This document shows, one piece after another, positions 25,687 to 34,539 of a DNA stretch of 46,605 nucleotides (its first letter is position 1; the number at the start of each line of letters is the position of its first letter). Origin of the DNA: Planctomycetales bacterium (GTDB taxonomy: Bacteria; Planctomycetota; Planctomycetia; Planctomycetales; Planctomycetaceae). The notes under the pieces are model-generated. The model saw nothing but the letters and a program-made list of their open reading frames with translations. It did not search any database and was not told where the DNA came from. Location: assembly GCA_026400835.1 (NCBI GenBank), contig JAPLOA010000112.1, positions 1 through 46,605 on the forward strand, given 5' to 3'. A program made the translations under genes and the position numbers.

Positions 25687-27576
25687 ATGAACCTCCGCGC
25701 CGTTGTGCTGACTGCACTGCTGTTGACTGCTCTGACCGCTCAGGCGGACGAAGGCAAGGGCTCCGCGACACGCCCCAATATCCTGTTCATCATGGCCGAT
25801 GATCTGGGTTGGGCAGACCTGGGTTGCACAGGCAGCAAGTTCCACCAGACTCCGAACATCGACAAACTGGCAGCCCGAGGAACATGGTTCACTCAAGCGT
25901 ATGCCGCTAATCCTCTCTGCTCACCAACTCGCAGCAGTATCCTGACCGGACTTTGGCCCGCAAGAACGGGCATTACAGCTCCTGTCTGTCATGTGCCGGA
26001 AGTCATGCTCGAAAAGCGATTGTCTCCCGGCAATCCCAACGCTCGCGTTCTTGTGGCTAACAGCGTGACACGGCTCAGCACAGACTACATCACACTGCCG
26101 AAAGTTCTGAGAGAGGCGGGCTACCGCACCGGCCACTTCGGCAAATGGCATCTTGGCGTTGAACCTTATTCAGCTCTGCAACACGGATTCGATGAAGACT
26201 GGCCCCATTGGTCCGGCCCCGGTCCTGGTGGCAGCTATGTGGCTCCATGGGCTGAAAAGTTTCCGATCAAAGGACAACTCGGCGAACACATTGAGGATAC
26301 TCTGTCGCAGCAGGTTGTTCGATTCATTCAAGAAAACAAAGACCGACCCTTCTTCGCAAACTATTGGTCGTTCAGTGTGCATTCGCCGTTCGACGCGAAA
26401 CCTGAACTCGTGGAGAAATATCGAAAGCTGGCGGACCCCGGGAATCCTCAACGCAATCCTGTCTATGCAGCGATGGTCGAAAGCCTGGACGATGGAGTGG
26501 GCCGTGTTCTGGCAGCTCTTGATGAATGTGGCATCGCGGATCGAACCATCATCGTTTTCTTCTCAGACAACGGTGGAATCAGTTGGGGCGGAGAAGGCAC
26601 CAAGCTGCTGAAAAGTGCAAAGTTTCCGGACGATATGAACACCCCGCCCACCAGCAATCTTCCGCTGCGGAACGGAAAAGCCAGCCTTTACGAAGGCGGC
26701 GTTCGCGAACCCTGCTTCGTCGTCTGGCCGGGTGTCACACAGCCTGGCACAACAAACGAAAACGTGATCCAGAGCATCGATTGGATGCCGACTTTGCTGG
26801 AGATGACCGGCATCCCACAACCCGCAGCGTTCAAGCCCGATGGCGTCAGTATCGTTCCCGCTCTGCGCGGAGAAACACTTCATCGCGAAGCCATCTTCAC
26901 ACACTTTCCCCACGATACGGCCGCCAGTGGCCAGCACCCGGGAACAACAGTTCGACGAGGTGACTGGAAGCTACATCGACTCTACGCGGGCAACGAGGAT
27001 GGAAGCGACCTTTTTGAACTCTACGACCTGCAGAACGATCCGGGAGAAACAACCAACCTGGCACAAGAGAATCCAGCACTCGTGCAGGAACTTAATCAGT
27101 TGATCGATTCCTTCCTGAAGAAAACAGATGCCGTCATTCCGAAACTGAATCCGAATTTTCGCAAGTCCACAACTTCCAAAGCCGTTGCAAAGGATCCGTT
27201 GAAAGGCTGGGTCGCGCGCGGTTGCGAAGCGATACCCCAAGAGAATTGCCTGACGGTTTCCGGAACCGGGCCACATCCTTTCCTTGGATTCGCCACCGGA
27301 GGAGCAAAAGGTCCTGGATCAATCACGTTTCGACTCCGCGCGATAGATGGCGGTCGTGGAAAGATTGAATGGACTCCACCTGGCGCGACCTCGGCAGAAT
27401 CGCGATCTGTCGAATACCAGTTCTCAGGCGACGATTGGCAGGAGGTTCGTGTCGATCTGCCAGCCGATGCTTTGATGGGAATCCTGCGTCTTCATCTGCC
27501 AGCTCAGAATCAACCCGTTGATGTTGACTGGATTGATCTGCAGAGCACCAGCAAACCGCGGCGTTGGGATTTCTGA
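25687..27576 (+). CDS. Exported arylsulfatase with C-terminal beta-rich extension
   Basis: A signal peptide (MNLRAVVLTALLLTALTAQA) precedes the sulfatase start RPNILFIMADDLGWADLGC with metal ligands D38 and D39. The catalytic motif CSPTR contains C78, the residue to be converted to formylglycine. GHFGKWHLGVEPYSALQHGF and FFSDNGGISWGG are typical of arylsulfatase A-like enzymes (S1 family). Residues from about 500 to 629 go beyond the catalytic fold; the beta-rich stretch (GSITFRLRAIDGGRGKIEW, WQEVRVDLPADALMGILRLH) looks like a carbohydrate-binding-type module. It is convergent with the AlkC-like gene 28 bp away. The substrate is unknown, probably a sulfated polysaccharide. Confidence 0.93.
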   Translation: MNLRAVVLTALLLTALTAQADEGKGSATRPNILFIMADDLGWADLGCTGSKFHQTPNIDKLAARGTWFTQAYAANPLCSPTRSSILTGLWPARTGITAPVCHVPEVMLEKRLSPGNPNARVLVANSVTRLSTDYITLPKVLREAGYRTGHFGKWHLGVEPYSALQHGFDEDWPHWSGPGPGGSYVAPWAEKFPIKGQLGEHIEDTLSQQVVRFIQENKDRPFFANYWSFSVHSPFDAKPELVEKYRKLADPGNPQRNPVYAAMVESLDDGVGRVLAALDECGIADRTIIVFFSDNGGISWGGEGTKLLKSAKFPDDMNTPPTSNLPLRNGKASLYEGGVREPCFVVWPGVTQPGTTNENVIQSIDWMPTLLEMTGIPQPAAFKPDGVSIVPALRGETLHREAIFTHFPHDTAASGQHPGTTVRRGDWKLHRLYAGNEDGSDLFELYDLQNDPGETTNLAQENPALVQELNQLIDSFLKKTDAVIPKLNPNFRKSTTSKAVAKDPLKGWVARGCEAIPQENCLTVSGTGPHPFLGFATGGAKGPGSITFRLRAIDGGRGKIEWTPPGATSAESRSVEYQFSGDDWQEVRVDLPADALMGILRLHLPAQNQPVDVDWIDLQSTSKPRRWDF

Positions 27577-27603
27577 GCCGACATTGTTCCGTCGAACGCT
27601 CGT

Positions 27604-28482
27604 TCAACTGGCTTTCACTCGTAGTTCCAAAGCTCGATCGTCTTCCTTTTTTGCAGGCAGACGCACCGCATACCGAATCATCCACTTTCGTGACTTCACG
27701 ATTTCTACTGGCGTTGATTTCTTTGCGATCTCTTTCAGCCACTGCTCGCAGGTGTCATAAATCACATCCGGATGGTCCTTCAGAATATCGGCCAGATGAT
27801 TGGCCACCGACCGCCGGACATACAATTCGGGATCATCTTTAAGCAGTTCCAGCAGAGGCAGCATCCTCTGAGGATTCTGCTGGAATTCCCGCAACCGTCC
27901 GGCCCACGGAAGTCGTGGACGAGTTCCCTCACTCACAAGTCGACGCACATGAGCATTCGGATCCTCGGTCCAGCGTTTCAGGAGCTTTAGAGACTCATTC
28001 GGGTACTTCGTCAGAAACGGCCTGATGCTGAACTCCGCAGAGAATCGCTTGGTCAACTCATAGTTGGCTCGCATACCATTTTCAAAATCCTCCAGCCCCC
28101 GTTCTATGATCACATGGGAGTGAGGCAAATAAAAGAACGGCGCAAGACCGTTGCCTTCTGTACGAGTCAACTCCGGGCCAAACGACGCCAACAACAGAGG
28201 ACAGGCTTCTGAAAAATTCTGCGGCAATTGCTCGGCCAGCGCTAACCCAATCTGTCGCGCTCGCCGGCTAAGCTCCAGAGCTCCCAGACCATCCATCGCG
28301 GTCTGCTCAAAAGATCGCCCATCAAACTTCGGGACAATCTCCGCAAACGACTGAGCGATGAGCCTAACCAGATTCAGACCCATCAGATCTTTCAACGGAA
28401 CGCCCTGCAGGATCGCATCCGGCGCCTGAAATTGCTGCGAAGCATGCTCCCTCGTCAGGATCTGTTTCTTCCTGCCAGTCAA
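27604..28482 (-). CDS. DNA alkylation-repair protein, AlkC-like HEAT-repeat glycosylase
   Basis: The protein matches the AlkC/COG4335 group, whose members excise 3-methyl purines using a HEAT-like repeat fold. Diagnostic stretches are EGNGLAPFFYLPH, ANYELTKRFSAEFSIRPFL, NAHVRRLVSEGTRPRLPWAG and DDPELYVRRSVANHLADI. It has 292 residues and ends soon after the repeat WMIRYAVRLPAKKEDDRA. Many relatives continue with an Ig-like C-terminal domain, absent here, so it is a short form. It starts 30 bp after the stop of the UV-endonuclease gene, in the same direction, so the two are probably co-transcribed. AlkD is the other possible family. Confidence 0.85.
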   Translation of the reverse strand: MTGRKKQILTREHASQQFQAPDAILQGVPLKDLMGLNLVRLIAQSFAEIVPKFDGRSFEQTAMDGLGALELSRRARQIGLALAEQLPQNFSEACPLLLASFGPELTRTEGNGLAPFFYLPHSHVIIERGLEDFENGMRANYELTKRFSAEFSIRPFLTKYPNESLKLLKRWTEDPNAHVRRLVSEGTRPRLPWAGRLREFQQNPQRMLPLLELLKDDPELYVRRSVANHLADILKDHPDVIYDTCEQWLKEIAKKSTPVEIVKSRKWMIRYAVRLPAKKEDDRALELRVKAS

Positions 28483-28512
28483 CGCTTCGCTCCTATTGGG
28501 TCTCTCGCCGCT

Positions 28513-29709
28513 TCATCTCAGAGGATTGGATTCTACTTCAACACATACGGGCTCACCCTGTACGGCCTTGATCAGCTTTTCTTTCTTCTGACGCGACAGA
28601 TCTTTGATCGCCAACTCCCGCTTCAGCGCCTGACTGCGGCCGGGCTGCTCTTCCTGATAAACCAACACAACCGGCAAACGGCTGCGAGTATATCGAGACG
28701 CGGTGCCGGCGTTATGCTTTTCGATGCGACGACCCACATCATTGCTGACGCCTGTGTACAAGGAACCATCCGCACAACGCAAAAGATAGACGAACCACGG
28801 AGTGCCGGCTTTGGCTGCCTTTTTTAGATCCGTCAGCAGTTTCCCAACAGCCAGTTCTTTGGCCTTCGCTTCCACTTCAACCGTCAGAGTCTTCTTGAGC
28901 CAGATGTCGGGGAAATCTCGCACGTCGATGTAGTCATGATGTCGTTCCGGCCTGGGCCCATCCCAGCCTTCCAACGGACTTGACAGATGGAACATAGGCT
29001 CGCGATTCCACGTCGCCAGAGCTTTCTCCGTCGCCTGTTCAATGCTCAATTCATCCGGGAGACAGCGATGATGATGCACATCGTAAACCAAAGGAATGCC
29101 GGTTGACTCACAAGTTGGCAACAGATCGGCCGGCGAGAAAATCTTGTCATCGTTCTCCACCGTCAGTCGACTTCTCGCGCGAACAGAGAGGCGATCGACA
29201 TTTCGAGCAAACTCAGCCAGAGCTTTGGTTTTATCACCATAGGCTCCGCCACCATGAATATTAACGACGTCAGCTCCGATCCATTCCGCGACCTCGGCCT
29301 GGTACTCCAGCTCCAGCAATGATTTCTCCACGACATCCGCTCGTGGCGAATTCAGCACGACAAACTGATCGGGATGAAAGCAGGTTCGCAATTGATGTTG
29401 CTCGGCGAATTTTCCGCACTCTTTGAATCGCCGAATGATCTCCTGTCTGTCGGGTAATTCGTCGATGTTGTAGCCGAACGTCGGATGAGTTTTCACGGGC
29501 AGGATCTGGCTGTTGACTCGAAAGCAGCCAATGTGATTTCCCGCACAGTATCGGAGTGCCGTCAGCAGAGCATCTGCGTTCTGATGACACAGACGACTCA
29601 GTTTCGCCAACGCATCTGCACGATTCATTCGACCGATGGCCGTAACGGTCGTGTTTGCAAACTTGATTGGCTGCTCCTGAAACATGCAGCAGAGGCCCAC
29701 ACGAATCAC
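28513..29709 (-). CDS. uvsE: UV-damage endonuclease (UVDE) fused to a C-terminal GIY-YIG domain
   Basis: Residues 1-290 are a UVDE TIM barrel that nicks DNA 5' to UV photoproducts: IRVGLCCMFQEQPIKFANTT, TCFHPDQFVVLNSP, VVNIHGGGAYGDK, LTVENDDK and YDVHHHRC carry the expected metal-ligand histidines, aspartates and glutamates. After a linker rich in Lys and Ala, residues 303-380 form a GIY-YIG nuclease domain of the small YhbQ type (TPWFVYLLRCADGSLYTGVS, then DVGRRIEKHNAG). Both parts are one frame of 398 codons. Start: the GTG at 29709 overlaps the TspO stop (GTGA). A longer in-frame reading would enter the TspO gene. The fusion of two nucleases in one chain is unusual. Confidence 0.88.
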   Translation of the reverse strand: MIRVGLCCMFQEQPIKFANTTVTAIGRMNRADALAKLSRLCHQNADALLTALRYCAGNHIGCFRVNSQILPVKTHPTFGYNIDELPDRQEIIRRFKECGKFAEQHQLRTCFHPDQFVVLNSPRADVVEKSLLELEYQAEVAEWIGADVVNIHGGGAYGDKTKALAEFARNVDRLSVRARSRLTVENDDKIFSPADLLPTCESTGIPLVYDVHHHRCLPDELSIEQATEKALATWNREPMFHLSSPLEGWDGPRPERHHDYIDVRDFPDIWLKKTLTVEVEAKAKELAVGKLLTDLKKAAKAGTPWFVYLLRCADGSLYTGVSNDVGRRIEKHNAGTASRYTRSRLPVVLVYQEEQPGRSQALKRELAIKDLSRQKKEKLIKAVQGEPVCVEVESNPLR

Positions 29710-30110
29710 GGCTTGCCCCAATTCATGATCGTGATCGACAACTGCAGCACCGTCGCCAGTGATACCCAGATCAGATAAGGGATCTGTACCAGACTGACCC
29801 AGCGAAAATGCGGCCAGACAGCAACCATCAGCCAAAGAATCGAAGCCCAGACGACAAGAATATCGACCGCCGCCAATGGCAGATTTCGCAGCCCGAACTG
29901 AATGGGCGTGAAGATCAAATTGGCAACCAGATTAATTCCAAAGGGCAGAGCCACCAACCAGCTAACCTTGCCCCGAAACATCTGGACAAAAACAAAGCCG
30001 AAGCTGACCAGAATCATCGGATACAGGATCTGCCAAATCAGCCCAATCGTGCTCGGAGCCGGTGTCCACGAAGGTTTGGCCAATCCGTTATACCACGTCA
30101 TCCAGTCCAT
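29706..30110 (-). CDS. tspO: TspO/MBR family membrane protein
   Basis: The 134-residue protein has five hydrophobic helices. Characteristic TspO features are WYNGLAKPSWTPAPSTIGLI, the later FGLRNLPLAAVDI and IPYLIWVSLATVLQLSI. TspO proteins bind porphyrins and cholesterol-like ligands and in bacteria are tied to light, oxygen and tetrapyrrole regulation. It is slightly shorter than the usual 150-160 residues, mostly at the N-terminus. Its stop codon overlaps the GTG start of the UV-endonuclease gene, so translation is probably coupled and the pair is probably one operon. Confidence 0.8.
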   Translation of the reverse strand: MDWMTWYNGLAKPSWTPAPSTIGLIWQILYPMILVSFGFVFVQMFRGKVSWLVALPFGINLVANLIFTPIQFGLRNLPLAAVDILVVWASILWLMVAVWPHFRWVSLVQIPYLIWVSLATVLQLSITIMNWGKP

Positions 30111-30314
30111 TTGGGTTCCAATTCGGGTCGTGACGAAGGCCTGCGTCCGCCCGTCAAAACGCGGTGAATCCTTTGCTCAGGGATCTCCCAGGGCCGGCAG
30201 CGCCCTCTATATTGCAGGCAATCCGTCGTTGATGCAAGCAGAATCGCCCGTTCTGGTCACTTCGCCGATGGCAGATGCCCCAGCACACTCTCAGCCACTT
30301 GGTTCGCCGCGCAG

Positions 30315-30702
30315 TTGCGGGTGCGGACACAGTACGAGCAGGACGACGCACGGCTCAAGGCCGAAGAAATGCTAAGACAGCTTTCGCTCCTTCGCCAGCA
30401 TAAGAATCAGCTTTTGAATATGCGGCTGAACGAGGAGAATGATACTGATGGCTATGCAGCCCAAGCCATCAAACATCGGGATCGTGAGGCGAACTTCAAG
30501 CTGAAATTGAATGCCTGCGATCAAGGCTTTTGAAATTTCGCAAAGCCCTCCTGGCAAATGGCTTATCGCTGACGACTCAGTGAAGCGCAGGTATTTGGCA
30601 AGTGTCTTTTTGAACTTCGTCCTCGATGACGTAACTCCCGTGCCGACAATAAGAAAGCCCTTCGACGTTCTCGCCGAAGGGCTTCTCGTCTGGTTGGGGT
30701 GA
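30315..30702 (+). pseudogene. Broken C-terminal part of a large serine recombinase
   Basis: Two overlapping frames together rebuild the tail of a serine recombinase. Frame one (30315-30533) reads EEMLRQLSLLRQHKNQLLNM, then HRDREANFKLKLNACDQGF before a stop. Frame two (from about 30523) continues FEISQSPPGKWLIADDSVKR, then NFVLDDVTPVPTIRKPFDVL to the stop at 30702. This order is the coiled-coil and RKPFDVL ending I know from planctomycete and other site-specific recombinases of this class. A frameshift near 30520 separates the halves. The catalytic N-terminal domain and zinc ribbon are missing, so no active enzyme is made. It marks an old mobile element. Confidence 0.65.
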
Positions 30703-31064
30703 CAAGACACCGTTAGAACTTTTTTTTCTGACCGGCGTTCGGGGCTGGAAAGCCGGGCGGTGGCGATTGTTCGAAGGAAAGTAAAGACCCTACCGCACTC
30801 GCGTCATGAAACTGCAGGACTTATCGTCGTGTCCTCTGGCGACGAGCCGGCCATCAGCCTACCCTACTCACCGTTTTGACGCTTCAGTCGATGTGACGTC
30901 GATGTGACTGGAGCAGCGAACGGTTGCGGGCTAACTCGCGTCGGGCGGTCTCACCTGAACTGGTTGGTGCGATGGAGATCGGCATGCAAATCGGCCCCAC
31001 TGCGGCGGGGATACTCTGGCGAAACTGTTTGCCGGAAAGTGCGGGAGCATTTCACAAGCGATGA
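30703..31064. other. Intergenic stretch without a supportable gene
   Basis: Apart from an eight-T run at 30720-30727 and an 11-bp direct tandem (GTCGATGTGAC at 30887-30897 and 30898-30908), nothing recognisable is seen. Confidence 0.5.
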
Positions 31065-31256
31065 TCACACAACAGCCGCAACTCTGCGCTGTAGAGGTTT
31101 CACCTCTTCGAACGTGATGGCACTGTCTTCATTGGTGTCACGTCGCATCACGTTGTCGCGTTGAGCCTCTGGGGTCTCATTCCCTTTCAGTTTGCCGTCG
31201 AGGCTTCTCTTGAGTTGATCTCGTCGCCGCGAGGGATCAAGGCAGGCTGAAGCCAT
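31065..31256 (-). pseudogene. Remnant of an EF-hand calcium-binding protein
   Basis: The 63-codon frame has two EF-hand-like pieces: LDGKLKGNETPEAQRDNVM (weak) and RRDTNEDSAITFEEVKPLQ, whose DTNEDSAITFEE follows the 12-residue EF-hand loop (D1, N3, D5, I8, E12). EF-hand proteins of this kind are frequent beside planctomycete sulfatase and cytochrome genes. No signal peptide is present, and the putative start overlaps the end of the oxidoreductase gene by 20 bp in another frame. It is therefore best called a 5'-truncated fragment, although a tiny intact protein is not excluded. Confidence 0.5.
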
Positions 31257-32655
31257 TCCGGCGCGGACGTATCAGCAGTTCATTGGCTGCGGCGTCTTCA
31301 GTGAAATTTTCACGAACGGGATCCCAGCGCAAAGGGCGATTCAATTCTCGCGCGATGTTCGCCAGGTGGCAAATCGTCACGGTGCGATGTCCGGCTTCGA
31401 CAGGAGCGTTGAGCGGCGCTCCATTGCAGATCGCATCCAGCCAATTCTCCAGATGCGGGCGAGCGACATGACCGCCTCCTTTCCACCTGTCGATTGCGGC
31501 AGCGTCGGGGCCGCTGGAGATGAGTCCGGCCGGATCGGTCTCGAAGTGGTTGCGGCGCATCCTCATGCGGCCCTTCTCGCCGTGAAAGACGATGAAGTCA
31601 GGTCCGCTTTTTAGACTTCCGGCGTGTGTTGCGTCCCAGGGGGTGAAATGAAGTTCGATGCCGTCGGCGTACTTCATATTCACCGGCCAGAAGCGACGAT
31701 CAGAAGTTGCAGAGTCGCCCACAGGAGCCGGCGTCTTCGACTTCCAGTGCGGCCATAAATCAGCGACGGAATTCGGCTCGACTGCACGCACTTCAACCGG
31801 CCCGGTGTCGTCACGATCGAGGGCGAGTTGCACCATGTCGACCGTGTGTGCTCCCCAGTTCGTCATGAGATGTCCCGAGTAGTCCCGAAACAGATCCCAA
31901 CCCCGCCACAGCAACTCGCCGACATTGAAGTCTTCCTTCATCCACTAGTGCCGGTGATGCGGCCTGAGTGGAGCCGGACCGCAAAACAAATTGAAGTCGA
32001 CTCCGCCAAACGCTGGCTCTTGATCGAGCGACGGCATCGGCAACGGTCCCGGATAGTTCGGCAATTCGACTTTCGAGATCCGCCCCAGACCGCCGTTGCG
32101 GATGAACTCGCACGCGAAGCGATTGACCTCCATCGTCCGTTGCTGACTGCCGACTTGCAGGACTCGGCCCGTGCGCTTCACGGCGTCGGCGAGCAACCGG
32201 CCTTCGCGAATGGTCACGGTGAGTGGCTTTTCGAGGTACACATCCAGTCCCGCCTGCAGCGCGAGAATCGCAGCCTGTGCGTGATGATGATCCGGCGTCG
32301 CGATGATGACGGCGTCGAGTTTGTCTTTGGCTTTCGCTCGATCGAGCAAACGGCGGTAGTCCTGAAACGTCGCGCACTTCGCGGCATCGGCTTGCGTGAA
32401 GTGAGCGAGTACTTTTGCGAACTCGCCCTGCGGTTCCATCACGCTGGCAATCCGCAGCGACGCGCAATCACAGATCGCTCCGACCGTCACCGACGGCGGC
32501 AGATTGCCGATCAAGTACTTGCCGCGCACGCCCATTCCGATGACGCCGACTCGAACGATGTTGTTGGCAGATCGTTCGGACTCAGCCTTCGCCGTGATTG
32601 TCGAGGCGGTGGCAATACCGACTGCTCCGAGAAACTCGCGACGAGAAAATGTCAT
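31237..32655 (-). pseudogene. Tat-exported Gfo/Idh/MocA oxidoreductase interrupted by an in-frame amber codon
   Basis: The N-terminal half (32655-31945) has a twin-arginine leader (FSRREFLGAVGIATASTITA), Rossmann motif RVGVIGMGVRGKYL and the EKP signature in VYLEKPLTV. It ends GPAPLRPHHRH then TAG at 31945-31947. The next codons, in the same frame, are TGG and ATG, continuing MKEDFNVGELLWRGWDLFRD and SGHLMTNWGAHTVDMVQLAL to 31237. Together they rebuild one normal 472-residue oxidoreductase, so a single base change (such as CAG to TAG) would explain the break. The start overlaps the isomerase stop (ATGA), so the gene closes an operon. Two shorter polypeptides or readthrough are the alternatives. 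Confidence 0.85.
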
Positions 32656-33731
32656 AAGGCCAGTTCCTCTCGCGCATATTTGACGCTGGCCGCAATGTTG
32701 GCATCTTCAAGTTCGACCTGCTTTTCGAGAGACAGCGAGCCGACTTCCTGCAGGCTCTTCGCCGGATGCTCGCGCACAAAGCGAAGTGTTCGTCCGAGGT
32801 CGTCGCCGGACACCTGTGGCATCGTCGCCCAGAATTTCTCGCTGAGGCACGGCACTTTGAGCGGGTCGCGGGTAATGAGTTCCAGCATCATGCGGATGTC
32901 GGGCTTCGCGCGTCTGAGAATCGCCGCAACACGTTTCATGTCGAAGCTGCCTTGCCCCAGCGGGATATCGGCCAGCAGAAATCCATGCTCGTACTCGCGC
33001 AGGGCCTGATCCTTGAAGTGGACCGAGAATGCATACGGAGCCAGTTCCTCAATCGCGCCATAAGGATCGTCGAGCAACGCAAAGCTGTTGCCGGTATCGA
33101 CGGTCGCGCCGATGAACTCGCACCTGAGGGGTTTGTAGAGCGCGAGACGTTCGACGATGCGCTGATCTTTATGATTCTCGACCGCCAGTCTCACGCGATA
33201 CTTCGTGACGATCGGCGCGGCGAGCTCGAGCATCTTCACTGCTTTCGCTTCGGCCTCGCGAACTTCAGCGAGCGACTTGAATTGCTCGTACCGCCGCCCC
33301 GGCATCACGACCGTACGAACCGCCTGCACTCCGACTTCCGAAGCGGTGCGAATCTCGGCTTCAAAACGGGCAAGATCGGCTTCGTCTTTCGGCGGATTGA
33401 CGATGCCGTCGATGCAGAGCGAGTGCTCAGCCGCAAAGTCTCTCAGTGCCTTCACTCGCGCCGCATCAAGCACGTCGAGCGACACCTGCATCCCGCCCGC
33501 GCCGACATCGCGGCAGTGCTTCAGAAATGTCAGTGGCTCGAATAGATCGACCTTCGGATCCTGCTGCTGCATCCACCTGCGGCGGATCGCGCAGTTGAAA
33601 GCAACCAATCCCAGGCGGCTGCGTTGCTGCGCCTCAGTCGCCACAACGACCGACCCCATCGTTGCCGCCACTGCGCCTAAAGCCGCTCGCCGCGTCAACA
33701 TGGGATACGCTTCCAGCCTGTCGTTTTTCAT
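32652..33731 (-). CDS. Sugar phosphate isomerase/epimerase-like TIM barrel, exported
   Basis: An N-terminal twin-arginine-type leader (MLTRRAALGAVAATMG) precedes an AP-endonuclease-2/xylose-isomerase-like TIM barrel: CRDVGAGGMQVSLDVLDA, VVMPGRRYEQF, RVRLAVENHKDQRI, GATVDTGNSFALLDDP and YAFSVHFKDQ. The ordered Glu, His and Asp metal ligands are present in ENHKD, TVDTGN and HFKD. Family members isomerise or epimerise sugars, and many exported planctomycete versions pair with Gfo/Idh/MocA enzymes, as here. I chose the ATG at 33731 because AGGTGA lies just before it; the frame is open farther up. The protein has 359 residues. Its stop overlaps the start of the next gene by 4 bp. Confidence 0.85.
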   Translation of the reverse strand: MKNDRLEAYPMLTRRAALGAVAATMGSVVVATEAQQRSRLGLVAFNCAIRRRWMQQQDPKVDLFEPLTFLKHCRDVGAGGMQVSLDVLDAARVKALRDFAAEHSLCIDGIVNPPKDEADLARFEAEIRTASEVGVQAVRTVVMPGRRYEQFKSLAEVREAEAKAVKMLELAAPIVTKYRVRLAVENHKDQRIVERLALYKPLRCEFIGATVDTGNSFALLDDPYGAIEELAPYAFSVHFKDQALREYEHGFLLADIPLGQGSFDMKRVAAILRRAKPDIRMMLELITRDPLKVPCLSEKFWATMPQVSGDDLGRTLRFVREHPAKSLQEVGSLSLEKQVELEDANIAASVKYAREELAL

Positions 33732-33884
33732 CACATCACCTCTCCGGTCGCTTGAGTCCGCCGCGTTTGAGGGGGTTCGCATGACACCGAGCGTTCCGAT
33801 CAAATCGCGACGGAGTAAACAATGGCTTCTCATCTCCGAAGTTGTCGTCTGATGACGCTTCGTGTGATGAGACACGAAACGGCC

Positions 33885-34451
33885 TTACCACCACGTGCGT
33901 TTGCTCCGCCAGTACAGGCCGCAGACGGCGAGCAGCACTAACACCATCGTCCAGACGGTCGCGGCAATGGCCCAGCGGGGCATTTCGGGAAAAGCCCAAA
34001 TCACGCCCGCCGCCAATGCCGCTCCACTGGTAAGTACTAATACCTCTTGAGCTGCCGCAGCTTCGTACCACCTGAGTCGGCTGCCGGACTTCGCGACAGC
34101 TTGCTCGATGACCTCGCGGACGGCATTGAAGCCACTCATCGAATGAGGCAGCCGAGCTCGCCCGGTCGGTGTGACCACTTCGAGTACCGGACCGACATCG
34201 CGAGGGCGGACCCAAGTCGAACCTATCCCTCGGATCTCATCAAGCCGGCAGCAGCATTCTGCGTCGGGACCGGTCGCCACGAATCGACTCGGGGTGTGAC
34301 ATCGAAAGAAGGTGATCGTGCCTGCAGACAGATTGACGCTTACTCGGCGATAGGTCGCCTCGCCGGGTTCTCCATACTCAGATGTGATGACTTCCCCGGG
34401 AGCCGTTGCAAGGAACGGTTCTGTTACTGCTTGAGTGGTGAAACTGGTCAT
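33885..34451 (-). CDS. Small membrane protein of unknown function
   Basis: The 188-residue protein (from ATG 34451, with AGGA five bases upstream) has a soluble N-terminal part of about 130 residues (TYRRVSVNLSAGTITFFRCH, GPDAECCCRLDEIRGIGSTW) and two C-terminal membrane helices (VLVLTSGAALAAGVIWAF, AIAATVWTMVLVLLAVCGLY). The pattern resembles membrane-tethered PH-like proteins that begin with a beta-rich domain, but I do not recognise a named family. It lies between the sulfatase fragment and the isomerase in the same direction. Confidence 0.65.
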   Translation of the reverse strand: MTSFTTQAVTEPFLATAPGEVITSEYGEPGEATYRRVSVNLSAGTITFFRCHTPSRFVATGPDAECCCRLDEIRGIGSTWVRPRDVGPVLEVVTPTGRARLPHSMSGFNAVREVIEQAVAKSGSRLRWYEAAAAQEVLVLTSGAALAAGVIWAFPEMPRWAIAATVWTMVLVLLAVCGLYWRSKRTWW

Positions 34452-34539
34452 TGCATCCTGCCTTTCTGCCATGTGTGACGCCGAAAACAAGAGTCGTGGA
34501 ATAAGTCTTCAACGTACTCATTCGCCCGAAGGAGCACAC

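Noticed and set aside
30655-30684. Strong 10-bp hairpin AAGCCCTTCG / CGAAGGGCTT that looks like a terminator
   Set aside because: It falls within the RKPFDVLAEGL coding end of the recombinase remnant, where the hairpin follows from the codons; no complete gene ends there.
30690-30720. TGGTTGGGGTGACAAGAC, resembling the 3' end of a tRNA on the other strand
   Set aside because: The T arm does not fold and the sequence is the stop region of the recombinase remnant. It does not match the tRNA-Pro 3' end either, so it is no attachment-site copy.
30887-30908. 11-bp direct tandem GTCGATGTGAC as a possible CRISPR or iteron
   Set aside because: There are only two adjacent copies without spacers or further repeats.
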